Assembly (NCBI RefSeq): GCF_018991925.1
Contig: NW_024736071.1
Location: 13,447,758 to 13,511,757, forward strand
Origin: Homarus americanus
Lineage: Eukaryota > Arthropoda > Malacostraca > Decapoda > Nephropidae
DNA length: 64,000 nt
Direction: 5' to 3'
Shown here: positions 33,250 through 44,716 of the stretch, one piece after another
Numbering within the stretch: the first letter of the stretch is position 1
How the letters are laid out: every line of letters begins with the position of its first letter
Made by a program: the position numbers and the translations under genes
Notes under the pieces: generated by a model
Told to the model about the DNA's origin: nothing
The model's input: the letters and a program-made list of their open reading frames with translations, nothing else
Database searches by the model: none

Positions 33250-34877
33250 CAGTTTTACCCCGCTTAACGGGCTTTCACTTAACGCGTTTTCGCATATACT
33301 TGGTGCCTTGCCAAAGCTGAACTTTCACTTAACGCGGCATTTTTCATCATATACGCATTTTTCATCATATACGCGGTGAGTGTCCGGCTCGAGAGCTATT
33401 TTTAGATTCGCACCACCCCCCCACCCGCCACCCTGCCTGACTGCCTGTTTTAGCTCATAAAATTCATACAAATTACCCAGCCAGAATATAATTTACATTG
33501 CTGGAATTCTTATAATTTGGTGATCATTTTGAATATAAACAACATATATTTTGCATTAAACATACAATTTTTAGATAAAAATATTTCTCTAGGTAACTAT
33601 GTTATCTTTTGTCCAAAATATATGACATTTATATTCAAAATATTCCTGGTCTTACAAGGAATCCAGCAATGTCAATTATATTATCCTAACTTTAGTTTGA
33701 GGTATTATTTATTAAAATTTAGTGGTTATCCCACACATCTCCTTGGGACGGTGGTGGGGGGTGGGGGGGAGGGAGGGACCGACCGACCGACCATCTGTTA
33801 CCCCGTGAAGAATTATTTTTTTTTTTATTAACTGAAGATATTTGTTTTAGCTCATAAAATTCATACAAATTACCCGGTCAGAATATAATTTACATTGCTG
33901 GAATTCTTATAATTTGGTGATCATTTTGAATATAAACAACATATATTTTGCATTAAACATACAATTTTTAGATAAAAATTGTTCTCTAGGTAACTATGTT
34001 ATCTTTTGTCCAAAATATATGACATTTATATTCAAAATATTCCTGGTCTTACAAGGAATCCAGCAATGTCAATTATATTATCCTAACTTTAATCTGAGGT
34101 ATTATTTAATACTAAATGTTATAAACTCTGGAAGGGAGGATTGGTGGGGGGTGGGGGGAGGGTTGGGACTGACCACGCGGTTGGAAGAGGGGGGGAAGGC
34201 AAGGTGGGGTACTTTGATTGACAGATAGTGTCGAAGAATATTTTTTTTTTTTTATTAACTGAAGATATTTGTTTTAGCTCATAAAATTCATACAAATTAT
34301 CCGGCCAGAATATAATTTACATTGCTGGAATTCTTACAATTTGTTGATCATTTTGAATATAAACATCATAGATTTTGCATTAGACATACAAATTTTTGAT
34401 GTAAAGTTTATTCTGAGTAAATATGTTATCTTTTGTGAAAAATATATGACATTTATATTCAAAATATTCCTGGTCTTACAAGGAATCCAGCAATGTCAAT
34501 TATATTATCCTAACTTTAGTTTGAGGAATTATTTATTACTATACCTGGTTTTCCCCCAAAAATTTCTCAGAGGGAAGAGCCAGTGAGTGTAGTGTGAGAA
34601 GAGGGGGAGGGAGTTGAGTCCATTATTTGAATGGACATTAACTTGGCGACTGTATTTCTCTATTTCTCTTAAGTATTAATTGTGTGCATGTACCATCATA
34701 AAATTAAGATGTTATTTTTACTACAACATAGTTATTTGTCGTCAAAAAGTGGAGTTTGGGGGTCGGGCTGGGTTCTATTGGAATTAATCCCATATGTTCT
34801 GTTATTCACTTAACGCGGTTTTCACTTAACGCAGGACCCTCTGGGTTCAATTGACCGAGTTAAGTGGGGTACAACTG
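33250..34877. mobile_element. Gamma-family element D3 with three modules
   Basis: The ends CAGTTTTACCCCGCTTAACG and AGTGGGGTACAACTG are flanked by TA. Modules lie at about 33483-33710, 33883-34103 and 34313-34530. It lies in the opposite orientation to D1, D2, D5, D6 and D7. Confidence 0.9.
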
Positions 34878-34879
34878 TA

Positions 34880-34985
34880 CAGGCAACTACCTAACCTAAC
34901 CAACCACTACCGGGCCGCCTAACCTAACCACTACTTTCGCCGGAGGTTTCGTCACGCTCCCCGATGGCGAAACACAGGCTCACTC
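34880..34985. repeat. Repeat X, right part
   Basis: A short CCTAACC repeat then the same CTTTCGCCGGAGGTTTCG block as at 32990. Confidence 0.7.
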
Positions 34986-35034
34986 ACCATGGTGGTTACA
35001 GTTGTTTGCAAGAGATAATTATTATAATGATCTG

Positions 35035-35178
35035 AGTAAGTAATGAGCAATAGAAAGTAACATGTGAATATAATAAATTAGTGATAAAAATAACAAGATG
35101 AGCAACAGAAAGTAACAGGTAAATATAATAAACTAAGTGATCAAAATAACAAAATGAGCAACAGAAAATAAACCTCTT
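35035..35178. repeat. Tandem repeat of about 60 bp
   Basis: GAGCAACAGAAAGTAACA followed by AAATATAATAAA occurs about 2.5 times. Confidence 0.8.
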
Positions 35179-35384
35179 CATACAGTTCTCATGACTAATC
35201 CTGAGAATTTCCTCACACCTTTCTTAGAGTAGGAATCTTTTCTGAAGCAAGCTATTTCTAAAAGAAAAATATTTTAACCCATTTCAAGGAGGTTTTTGTA
35301 AAAAGAACCCACGGAAACAAGAAATTTAAAATTGGTTCTAAGGACCAGGTTGAATTAAAACTCTTCAGTGGCCTCAGTTTGAAG

Positions 35385-37440
35385 TTTTTTTTTTTTTAAA
35401 GGGGGAATAGCCCACCCGGACACAGGTCATCAACCCACAATGGGGCCTAGTGGCGAAAAAATAAAAGTAAAAAGAAATAAAAAATAGAAAAGAAAAATAT
35501 TAAATCAATCTAGACCACACAGTTACCGGAAAACCAGTTTTTTAAAGCGAGACAGATTGTATGAATATGGAAACACAGAAGAAGGCAGAGCATTCCACAG
35601 TTTGACTCTGTGAGAAAAGAAGGATGTACTATAACGGGTTATTCTTGTGTGACCGACAGCCACAGAGAAATGGTGGGCACCGCGGGCAAGACGAGTGTTA
35701 CGAGCCCACGGCCATGCTGGCAGTACACAGGATGCTAAATCCACCGGACATTGCCCGTTAAAGTACCTGTAAAAGAGAGAGTGAAGCAAAATCGCAGCAA
35801 AGAGAAAGGGAAGAAAGATTATCAACTAAAGAAGGAGAGTTATAAGACAAAATGCCTATGATTCCACCATATCTAACAGTTGGGCGGAAGAAGACCCACC
35901 CCAGATATGAGAGTAGTACTCCGAGTTAGGATGAATGAAACCCTTATAAACTTAAAGCAGCTGCCCAGGAGTGAAGTAGCTATGGCATCTGTACAGCATT
36001 CCCAGCTTTTGGTAGGCAGATTTAGCAATGTTGTGGATGTGTGGCATCCATAACATACTAGAAGAAATGGGGAGACCTAGCATATCTATTTTAGAACTTG
36101 GCAGAATGATCACGCCCTGAAATGTGATTGGTGGGAGATCATCTAATTTGAAAAATTTAATTGGCAATTACTGAGTTTTATTACTATTGAATTTACCAAG
36201 TTTTTACCTGCCCATTCGGAGATGCTGAACAAATCCGTATTGATAGATGAAATGATATCAGCTCTAGAAACAGATCAAGTTTGAGAATTAAGGGGAAGGG
36301 AAAAATGTGAAAAAGAGTGAAGAATAGAATCATCAGCATAAGAATGGATAGAACTAGTCATAATATGAAGTAAATCATTGATAAAAAGAAGAAAGAGAGT
36401 AGGTGAAAGAACAGAACCTTGTGGGACACCAATATTGGTGGAGAAAGAGCGAGAGATCGATGCCTCGACAACAACTGCCATGGATTGGTTCTCAAGGAAG
36501 CTAGAAATTAGAGAACAAAGTGGGGGAGAGAAAACATAAGAGGGAAGTTTAGAAAGCAAAGACATGTGCCATACCATGTCAAATGTTTTGGAGATGTCGA
36601 GGGCCACGACGAAAGTTTCCCAAAAATCCCTAAGAGAGGATGACCAATGAGGGGTGCAGTAGGACAGCAGATCACCAGTAGATCTCGCCTGGCAAAAGCC
36701 ATACTGGTGATCCGACAAAAGAGAAAAGCGTTCAAGGACGGAGAAAATGAGAGTTTAAGATAGTTTCGAAAATCTTAGAGGGGGATGAAGTTAGGGCAAT
36801 GGGGCAGCAGTTGCAGGGATTGGAATGGTCACCCTTCTTTGGGATGGGCTGAACCAAGGTATGCTTCCAAGAAGAAGGAGAAGTTTGGGTTTTGAGGCAA
36901 AGGCAAAAGAGGTGAGCAAGCACAGGAGGCTAGAATTTCAGCACACTCCCTCAGAACACGAGGGAGTATTCCGTCTGGTCCATGCACCTTACTCACATCC
37001 AACCTGGATAACACACCAGCAACCCTACAAGTGGAGATTATAGGAAAGTGCATAGGAGCAGCAGGAGTAGGATGGATAGAGTTAGAATCGTTTAAGGTGG
37101 ATTTAGAGGAGAATAAGGTGCCAAAGAGATTGGTTTTATCAGGGGTAGAGTTGGCTATAGAGTTATCAGGTTGGAAAAGAGGAGAAAAAGAAGGAGTGCA
37201 GAAGTTATTACAGATGTTTATGGTTAAAGACCAGAAGGATTTACTAGAAGAAGAGTTAGTCAGGTCAGCGGTCTTTCTTTTTATAAAATTCCGCTTGGCC
37301 CTACGAAACAGAGCCTTCCAACGATTCCTAGAAGTAATGAAAGAAGAGTGGGTAATAGGAGAAGATAGTTTCATAGCTAGATATGCCCTATGTCTCTCCC
37401 TACAGTATTTGTAAAAAAACATCTGTGGAGAAGTCACTTG
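35385..37440 (-). mobile_element. 5'-truncated non-LTR retrotransposon with poly(A), Jockey/CR1-like
   Basis: The minus-strand 3' end is GGGTGGGCTATTCCCCCTTT followed by an A run (35385-35397). The reverse transcriptase region is recognisable but broken. The endonuclease is absent, so the copy begins in the linker before the polymerase. Two more copies of only its 3' end lie at 26998-27104 and 44543-44608. Confidence 0.88.
35523..37437 (-). pseudogene. Broken LINE reverse transcriptase
   Basis: The linker frame (37437-36829) ends with DVSKVHGPDGILPRVLREC, a conserved block before the polymerase fingers. The next frame (36923-36732) reads VQPIPKKGDHSNPCNC and SSPSKIFETIL. The third (36718-36275) carries SDHQYGFCQARST, ALDISKTFDMVWH, GVPQGSVLSPTLFLLFIND and the catalytic YADDS. 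Thumb and C-terminal pieces follow at 36167-35952 and 35825-35523, the last ending SHRVKLWNALPSSV as in Jockey/CR1-type proteins. Frame changes separate every block, so it is not functional. The clade assignment is tentative. Confidence 0.88.
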
Positions 37441-38191
37441 TAAAGTCTTCTTCTTTAAAGTTTGACTGAGGCATATTCAAATGATGCACATGTACTGCCA
37501 GATAATATTCTACCAAAAATCTTAAATATGGAAAGCCATCATCAATATAAAATAAGTTGGGGAAGGCTTAAATTTTGTTTAATGTACAGAGAAGACAAGA
37601 ATCATTTTCAATTAAGACTCGTATTACCTATTTGAAAATTTCCAGGGATTTAAGAAAAACTGCAACTACTGTGTTATTATTAATGGACAAATGAAGCACT
37701 GATCCTGAATGTCTGTTTTCTACCAGACATCATAGCTAGGCATACCTTCCACTCATAATTCATGTAAGATGGGATGATATTTTGTCCCATCTACTAATAC
37801 CAATCAGCCCTCACTCTCCAGCATTCTATCCCTTTATTTTTTAGCAACTTGGTATAACAGTTACTCTCTCGGAACCTGGAGTGAGCTGAGGTTCCCTAGT
37901 CAGCATACTCCATGACAAGGCTTACTTTCAAGAGTTAGAATCTAGAACTAAAGCCATCACTCAGTTCCAATTTACTAATTCAATAACCCAAAAGAAAAGG
38001 GAAGGTATCCAATGCACCAGGCTCTGCTAGAAAATAGAATTTCAGGATTAATTTTCAAAATCTAGCCATGCCCTGAAGCCAAGCAGCCCTAGGAAAACAA
38101 AAGTCAACTAGACAAAGCGAAAGGTGGTGGTGTTACAAGTACAGTATTAGGAAGACATACTCCTGGGAGAGGTGACCAGGTTTTTGCCATC
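37441..38191. other. Intron stretch, nothing recognised
   Basis: No transposon end, exon or structure seen. Confidence 0.5.
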
Positions 38192-38199
38192 TTCTAGGG

Positions 38200-38388
38200 C
38201 AGGGGTTCTCAACCAGGGGGGGGGGGGGAAACTGATACTAATATGGAAAAAATAAAGGATTTTCAGTATTATATGCATATTATTTGGAATGCACTTTTTG
38301 AGGCAGACAATCTTGGAAAGGAGGGGGGAATGACATTCTGACATATGGTGAAAGGGGTGCATGGGGCAAACAAGGTTGAGAACCACTG
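38200..38388. mobile_element. Short hAT derivative with perfect 8-bp target duplication
   Basis: The ends are CAGGGGTTCTCAACC and GGTTGAGAACCACTG. TTCTAGGG is at 38192-38199 and 38389-38396. It is 189 bp with a G run near the left end and no coding sequence. Confidence 0.96.
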
Positions 38389-38396
38389 TTCTAGGG

Positions 38397-38869
38397 TTTG
38401 AAGAATTAAACCACCCCTCTTTCCTTTATAACCAGAAATTTATGTTTTCTCTTCCTAAGCCTCTCTAAGAACTTAATCAATAATCTCTCACATTCTTTCC
38501 TCCATTGTGAAATCATTGATTCACCAGCCTCCTCCAATGGTCCATCAACCATCCTGATCTTGTAGTTAATCATGCTCTGTTCATATAAGCTTTATTGCAA
38601 AGCACGAACTATCACTTCATACTACTCCTCTCATTTATCCTTACCCTACCCTCTTCCAACATATACCAGGTCAATTACTTAATGTTCTTCCCTAATACTC
38701 AGTCACCTATTCTTGACACTTACCTTTGGTTACCACATTTATTTATTTCTTACTCAAATAATTTCTTTCTGTCAACCTTCTTGTTGTTATCACCTGGGTA
38801 CACGTAATGAACTTCATAATATATATTTCTTAAATATTAAAGCAATAATACCTGATCTACATCTCTTAC
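38397..38869. other. Intron stretch just downstream of the large exon
   Basis: T/C-rich on the plus strand. No repeat or exon recognised. Confidence 0.5.
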
Positions 38870-40892
38870 CTGACCCGCTCCTCCCATTCCTGAGAAGTAC
38901 TTCCATCCTCCTCCTTGTTTCTGTCTTCTGACACTGTCTCCATTTTTACAAATGCTATGTTTGTCTTGTCAGAAGATGCATTAAAAGAAAGGCTCTTAAT
39001 AACAGGCGAGTTACTTGTAACCTTCGTTTGCACATTATTGAGAACAGAAGTGGTAGAAGTGACCCCAGAATTTGTGGTATTGGTGAGGGGTTTGAGCAAG
39101 CTACATACTGTTGGAGATGTTGCCATGGTGATACCTCGTAGAAGTGACACTCCTGCAGTCATATTTTTTGCATTACTGGGTGTGCACTTCACTGAGTTTG
39201 ATGTAGGTTTTAATGCACCATCATTTCCCATACCTCTGACCACAAAGGGTGGTATTTGCAGTACTGTCCCCGTGTCTCCTGCGTTACTGCAAACTATCAT
39301 TGGAGGATGCTGTGTTGGAGTCATCTTTCCTTTACTTGTTACTAGCTGTAGACCACTTGACCCGGCAACTTGTTGGCTTCCCTGCACTGTGGTCAATGCT
39401 GAAGTATTATTTGATGTTGTAAGGATGCAACTGCTTACTGTTGGGGCTGAACTAGTGGCCATGTTCATACTAGAAGTTACTTGACTGGAATCTGAACAAG
39501 TTTTCCCTTTGGCGAGTTTACCTGCTGATATCAATTGCCCATTATTGGTTATGAATTTAATGTTTGCAGTTGATAATGGTCTCTGAATAAATCTGGTTGA
39601 TGTGGAGCTACTATTTTTTACTTCCTGAACTATTTTCAGTGGCATTACCTGTATGTTTGACTTTAAACCTACAGGTGTTTGAGTATATGTTACTTGACCC
39701 TGCAACATGTGCAGTGTGTCACCAGCACCACCCTTCAACCCCTTTTTATTCAAAAGTTGTTTAACTAAAGTGTGTTTCTTATCTTGAATGGCAGCCTTCA
39801 CCAGAAGCTGTTGTAAAGGTCTTTGAGAAAGTCTGCTGGTCGATAATCGTGCTATGGTCTGATTTCCCTGAGTAACATGGGATGGTCTCGACACACCCTG
39901 AATACCGCTGGTTGATGGAGCCATATTCATTGATCCCCCATTATCTTTCACTGCATTTTTATTCGGAGAAAAATTTAGAATTTTTATTGGTGTACCAGAA
40001 ACTTTGGTATTGTCCTGCTCAACCTCAGCCTTTACTTCTAATGTTACTACCTTTGATCCTTCCCTTTGATGAGTCAATATTTCACTTGGCTCTTGTTTTA
40101 TGGTAAAACCTTCAGTGTCTCCTTTCTGCTGTTTTTCTGGGACATGCAGCTTAATTATCTTTTGACTAACATTATGCTTGCTAACTATTCCATGCTGATT
40201 AACTAGCTTGCTATCAAGAGCATCCACTTCATTTTCCTGCTTATTTGCACCACCCTGAGCAATCTTGAGAGCTAAAGAGTACATATGAGCTGGGATGTAG
40301 TATGGCACCAGACGTCCATCTGGCTGTCGCACGTGTATTTTACAAACTTTGCCTTGAGCACCATTGACATTGGTCATTTTGTCACCCAGATGGTCTTTTG
40401 GTGGTTTAAGTCCTTGTGCCTTATTTTCTTCTGTTCCCTCAAGTTTAATTTTAGACTCTACTGTACTAATTTTTTCACGCTTTTCATCATATACTTTGTT
40501 TATAATTACATCACCACTAACTTCATTTTCACACTGAGTACCAATAAGGGAAAGTTGTTTACATGAAGCCACTGATTCAACCATCTTTTTTCTCACATTT
40601 TTAATGATAGTGTTTTTGTCAGAACTTATTATAACTTTCTTTACACTTTCCTGTTTAACAGGAGTTGTCTGTTTAACACAATCAACAGTACTTTTCTGTT
40701 CAACACTGTGAACAATTGTGATATTTTCTTCAATTTGAGATGACACCACACCAGTTTCCAGTTCCTTGACGAGAGTAGCTGGACAATTCTCTTCTTTCAT
40801 AATCAGTTGTGTTGTCTGTTGTGATCCACTGATATTGGTTGTCCTCTCTGAGCCTGGTTCATATACCCAGAGGTCATACCATTTCTCCTGAC
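38870..40892 (-). CDS. YEATS2: YEATS2 large central exon
   Basis: This 2,023-bp exon begins after TTGACCAG and ends before GTAAGAG, with 673 full codons and no stop. Its first residues (QEKWYDLWVYEPG) complete the last strand of the YEATS domain begun in the exon at 55489-55649. The rest is mostly low-order, rich in Ser, Thr, Lys, Val and Gln, as in the long central part of known YEATS2 proteins. It holds several psi-K-x-E type sites that could accept SUMO (IKLE, IKQEP, VKAE, VKME). One patch looks structured: CKIHVRQPDGRLVPYYIP, about residues 183-200 of the exon. I do not know its function. A shorter reading from an internal Met at 40800 is possible, but the open frame and matched splice phase upstream argue that translation runs through it. 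It leaves in phase 2 and joins the exon at 30115. Confidence 0.9.
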
Positions 40893-40983
40893 CTGGTCAA
40901 AATAGAAGTCAGGTGAAACTTTTTATTTTGTTAATTTTAACTGAAGTACCTAAGTAAAATAATAAACAATTGAAACACCAATA

Positions 40984-41690
40984 CAGATATCCCTCACTTA
41001 ATTTTAATTCGGTTTAGTGATAAATTTTTTTTTACATCCTTTCTCACTTAATGCGAGGCCAAAATTCGCTTTAGTGATAGCTTGATTCACTGGGAAGGGG
41101 AAAAACTGAAGATGAGGTGGCCTGTGAGATGGCATGTTGCCATTGTTACATGCAATGAAACTAGAAGTTTTGGAAAAATCATTACAATACTTTAAGTGGC
41201 TTAGAAATAAAGAAAATATAAAATAAAACTAAAACTTATGTAAAATGAAGAGCATGGGTGTTCACAGTATGTGCGTGGAGTGTACATACGTGTGCAGACA
41301 GTAGGCTGTAATTGTGTCGCCAACTCGCCACCCAGCCATGCTCCCCGTCTCTCAATGTGACGGAACACACACACACACAACCAGTCAGCCCTCATTGAGA
41401 CAAGATGTGTCATGTAGGCACTCCCTCTTGGCAGCCTGGTCAAGTCTGTTTGGCCCTACACTCCCCTGCTACACCCTAACCTCCTCCCAATTTCTTTACC
41501 AACCTCACTACACCCAGGTTTATCAGCAAAACATTTAAGTGATCAGTGCAAAGATTGGTTACCAAACAGTGATCAAATAGTGTATCCCAAGGAAAAAACA
41601 AGCATGATTCACAACAAATTACCAGTGAACTGAGTAGTACTAACCCATGGGTACTTTGTCGATGACCCTCAAAGTGCCAGGGACAAGACT
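40984..41690. other. Possible Tigger-type left end and unrecognised sequence
   Basis: CAGATATCCCTCACTTAATT after TA at 40982 looks like a Tigger-type end with GTTTAGTGATAAA following. No inverse partner was found. A short CA run is at 41366-41379. Confidence 0.35.
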
Positions 41691-41879
41691 GCCACAGTGT
41701 TTACGACTACAAATATTAGCAGATGTCTACCAATGTACTATGCTATGGAAAGTCTGCTGGTGGCCCTCAGTGCTGCCATTGAGTTAAAGGCCACAGCAGA
41801 CAAACACTTCGGTACGTCCACAACAAAAGATGTTCAGTAGTGAAGAACTCCAGGTACACCTTGTACAGTTTAAAGCAAG

Positions 41880-42590
41880 GGAACGGATATCCTGATGGCA
41901 GTATTATTGCGCTACTAAAACAGCTGAACATATTTCACGCTTGAAGTTGTAGACAATGACGTCAAAAACAGAAGCCCATCAGGACCATCATCTCCAGTAG
42001 AAAGCAGAGAAACCTACTCCTGACAAACCGTACCAATACACTGAAGGTCCCCGAACTTGCCACAGTCTACCCTCCTTATCACTCTCCAACCTCACCTCCT
42101 AAGACAACAAATTTGAAGAGCTCGCTACCACAGTCAGGGCAATTGCTGCCAAAGTCGTCATCATCTGCGAGTCGTGACAAATTGTTCTTGAAACTTGTCA
42201 CATTGAGGGATATCAACTCTTTCATTACCTTCGCACACATGGACATGGAGGGGACGTTGCCCTCTTCTGTCAGGTTGAACTAGGTCTGTCATGCCTGGAT
42301 GTTTTAGTCTTAACTGATGTGGAGGCACTAAGGGTACATCTTGTGCCATGTGCCCACCCTCTCCACACTGCCTCTATCATATACCTGTATTGTGTGAAAT
42401 ACCATCTGCCTGGCTCACCCACCAGAGACATTCTTATCAATCACTCTCATTACCACCTCAAGAGTTAGGCAATCATGTGTCAAGCTAGTACTATGTGGGG
42501 ATTATAACAAAATTGACACCACTGATATCGAGGACCAGCTGCTATTATCACAAGCTGTGAATTTCCCTACACACAGTCAAAATACTAGAG
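41880..42590 (+). pseudogene. LINE endonuclease domain, broken
   Basis: Shifted frames read ATVYPPYHSPTSPP near 42060, then HLPGSPTRDILINHSHYHL near 42405 and VLCGDYNKIDTTDIEDQLL near 42490, followed by AVNFPTHSQNTRD. The GDYN block and the following NFPTH are the C-terminal catalytic region of APE-type LINE endonucleases. The reverse transcriptase of the same element probably resumes at 44700 after inserted DNA. Confidence 0.72.
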
Positions 42591-42705
42591 ATGTATTTCT
42601 TTTTCATGTTGGGCGGCTGGTATTTTTTTCCGAATTTCTCTGATATTTTTGTAGCCTCCCGTAAATTTACATTTTGAGTTGCTTCCAATACAAGATATCA
42701 TTATA

Positions 42706-44391
42706 CAGTGAACCCTCGCTTTACGCGGTTTCACTTTACGCGTTTCTACATTTACGCAGTACCCTGCCAGAACCGGAATTCCCACTTTATGCGGTGCATC
42801 TACTCATATACGCGGGTGATGTATAATTTTTTTATTTAGCTCATAAAATTCATACAAATTACCCGGCCAGAATATAATTTACATTGCTGGAATTCTTACA
42901 AATTGATGATCATTTTGAATAGAAGCATCATAGATTTTGCATTAGACATACAAATTTTAGATCTAATGCAAGTATTTTGTTTACTCAGAGCAAATATGTT
43001 ATCTTTTGTGCAAAATATATGACGTGTATATTCAAAATATTCCTGGTCTTGCAAGGAATCCAGCAATGTCAATCATATTATCCTAACTTTAGTCTGAGGT
43101 ATTATTTATTACTAAAAACGTAAATATACTGTTATAACCCAATCATTTCTCTGGTAGGGAGGGAAGGTGGGGGTGAGGGGTAGGGAGGGAGGGAGGGACC
43201 CAGGGAGCAGGTGGGAAGAGGGGGGGAGGGGGGTATTTTGATTGACAGATAGTATTTGGGTAAGTATATTTTGTTCATTTATTGAAGATATTTGTTTTAG
43301 CTCATAAAATTCATACAAATTACCGGGCCAGAATAAAATTTACATTGCTGGAATTCTTACAATTTGATGATCATTTTGAATATAAACATCATAGATTTTG
43401 CATTAGACATACAAATTTTAGATCTACTGTAAGTATTTTGTTTACTCTGAGTAAATATGTTATCTTTTGTGCAAAATATATGACATTTATATTCAAAATA
43501 TTCCTGGTCTTACAAGGAATCCAACAATGTCAATTATATTATCCTAACTTTAGTCTGAGGTATTATTTATTACTAAAAAGGTAAATATTTTGGTTTCTCC
43601 CAAACATTTCTCTGGTAGGGAGGGTTGGTTGGGGGTGGGGGGGACGGAGGGACCGATCGACCATCTGGCGAGGTTGGAAGAGGGGGGGAGGCAAGGTGGG
43701 GTGTTTTGATTGACAGATAGTGTCGTGAAGAATATTTTTTTTATTATTAACTGAAGATATTTGTTTTAGCTCATAAAATTCATACAAATTACCCGGCCAG
43801 AATATACAGTAATTTACATTGCTGGAATTCTTACAATTTGCTGATCATTTTGAATATAAACATCATAGATTTTGCATTAGACATACAAATTTTAGATCTA
43901 ATGTAAGTATTTTGTTTACTCTGAGTAAATATGTTATCTTTTGTGCAAAATATATGACATTTATATTCAAAATATTCCTGGTCTTACAGGGAATCCAGCA
44001 ATGTCAATTATATTATCCTAACTTTAGTTTGAGGTATTATTTATTACTATACCTTAAAATCTAGTGGTTTTCCCCCAAACATTTCTCAGAGAGGGAAGAG
44101 CCAGGAGTGTGAGAAGAGGGGGAGGGAGTTGAGTCCATTACTTGAATGGACATTAACTTGGCGACTGTATTTCTCTATTTCTCTTAAATATTAATTGTGT
44201 GCATGTACCATCATAAAATTAAGATGTTATGTTTACTAGAACATAGGTATTGTGTCGGAAAAAGTGGAGTTTGGGGGTCAGCCGGTCTCCATTTCATTTA
44301 ATCCCATATGTTATGTTGTTCACTTTACGCGTTTCTCGCTTTACGTGGGCCTCCGTGGGTTCAATTGACCGTGTAAAGTGAGGGTTCACTG
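42706..44391. mobile_element. Gamma-family element D4 with three modules
   Basis: The ends CAGTGAACCCTCGCTTTACG and GTAAAGTGAGGGTTCACTG are flanked by TA. Modules lie at about 42868-43105, 43330-43565 and 43803-44040, separated by G-rich spacers. It is inserted between the two halves of a LINE. Confidence 0.9.
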
Positions 44392-44542
44392 TAGTGTTTT
44401 TAGATAATTTACACATTTACTTTCATTCATTTACAAAAACTATTGTCAAAAGTAGTACAGTACTGGAAAGTACTGTACTCTGCAAAGGTGTTGTACAATC
44501 ATTAGCAATATTTTCAGATTTATTTATTTATTTATTTATAAT

Positions 44543-44608
44543 TTTTTTTTATGGGATTAGCCCACCAGGGCACAGGTCAATGACCCACATTAGGGCCTGG
44601 GGGCAAAA
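44543..44608 (-). mobile_element. 3'-end fragment of the 35.4-kb LINE
   Basis: A T run, then GGGATTAGCCCACCAGGGC and GACCCACATTAGGGCCTGG, the inverse of the LINE 3' UTR. Confidence 0.8.

Positions 44609-44691
<83 letters not shown>
44609..44691. repeat. AAT microsatellite
   Basis: About 27 units. It encodes an Asn run in one frame, which is not a gene. Confidence 0.98.
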
Positions 44692-44692
<1 letters not shown>

Positions 44693-44716
44693 AAATAATG
44701 ACAATAATTTTGGGCA

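Larger units (their letters stand above)
30116..38869 (-). other. YEATS2: YEATS2 intron, 8.75 kb
   Basis: GTAAGAG to TTTTACCAG on the minus strand. It carries a hAT element, gamma element D3, a 5'-truncated LINE in the same orientation as the gene, and a short hAT derivative. Confidence 0.88.

Noticed and set aside
33517..34586. Repeated open frames of 60-110 residues starting MVIILNIN in the gamma modules (also near 8269, 43282, 53970 and 57391)
   Set aside because: They occur in every module copy, change length with frameshifts, share no coding-like conservation and arise from the AT-rich hairpin arms.
36825..37414. Plus-strand frames at 36825-37043 and 37031-37414
   Set aside because: They are shadows of the minus-strand LINE polymerase.
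38915..39484. 189-residue plus-strand frame
   Set aside because: It lies antisense inside the large YEATS2 exon and has no splice or family support.
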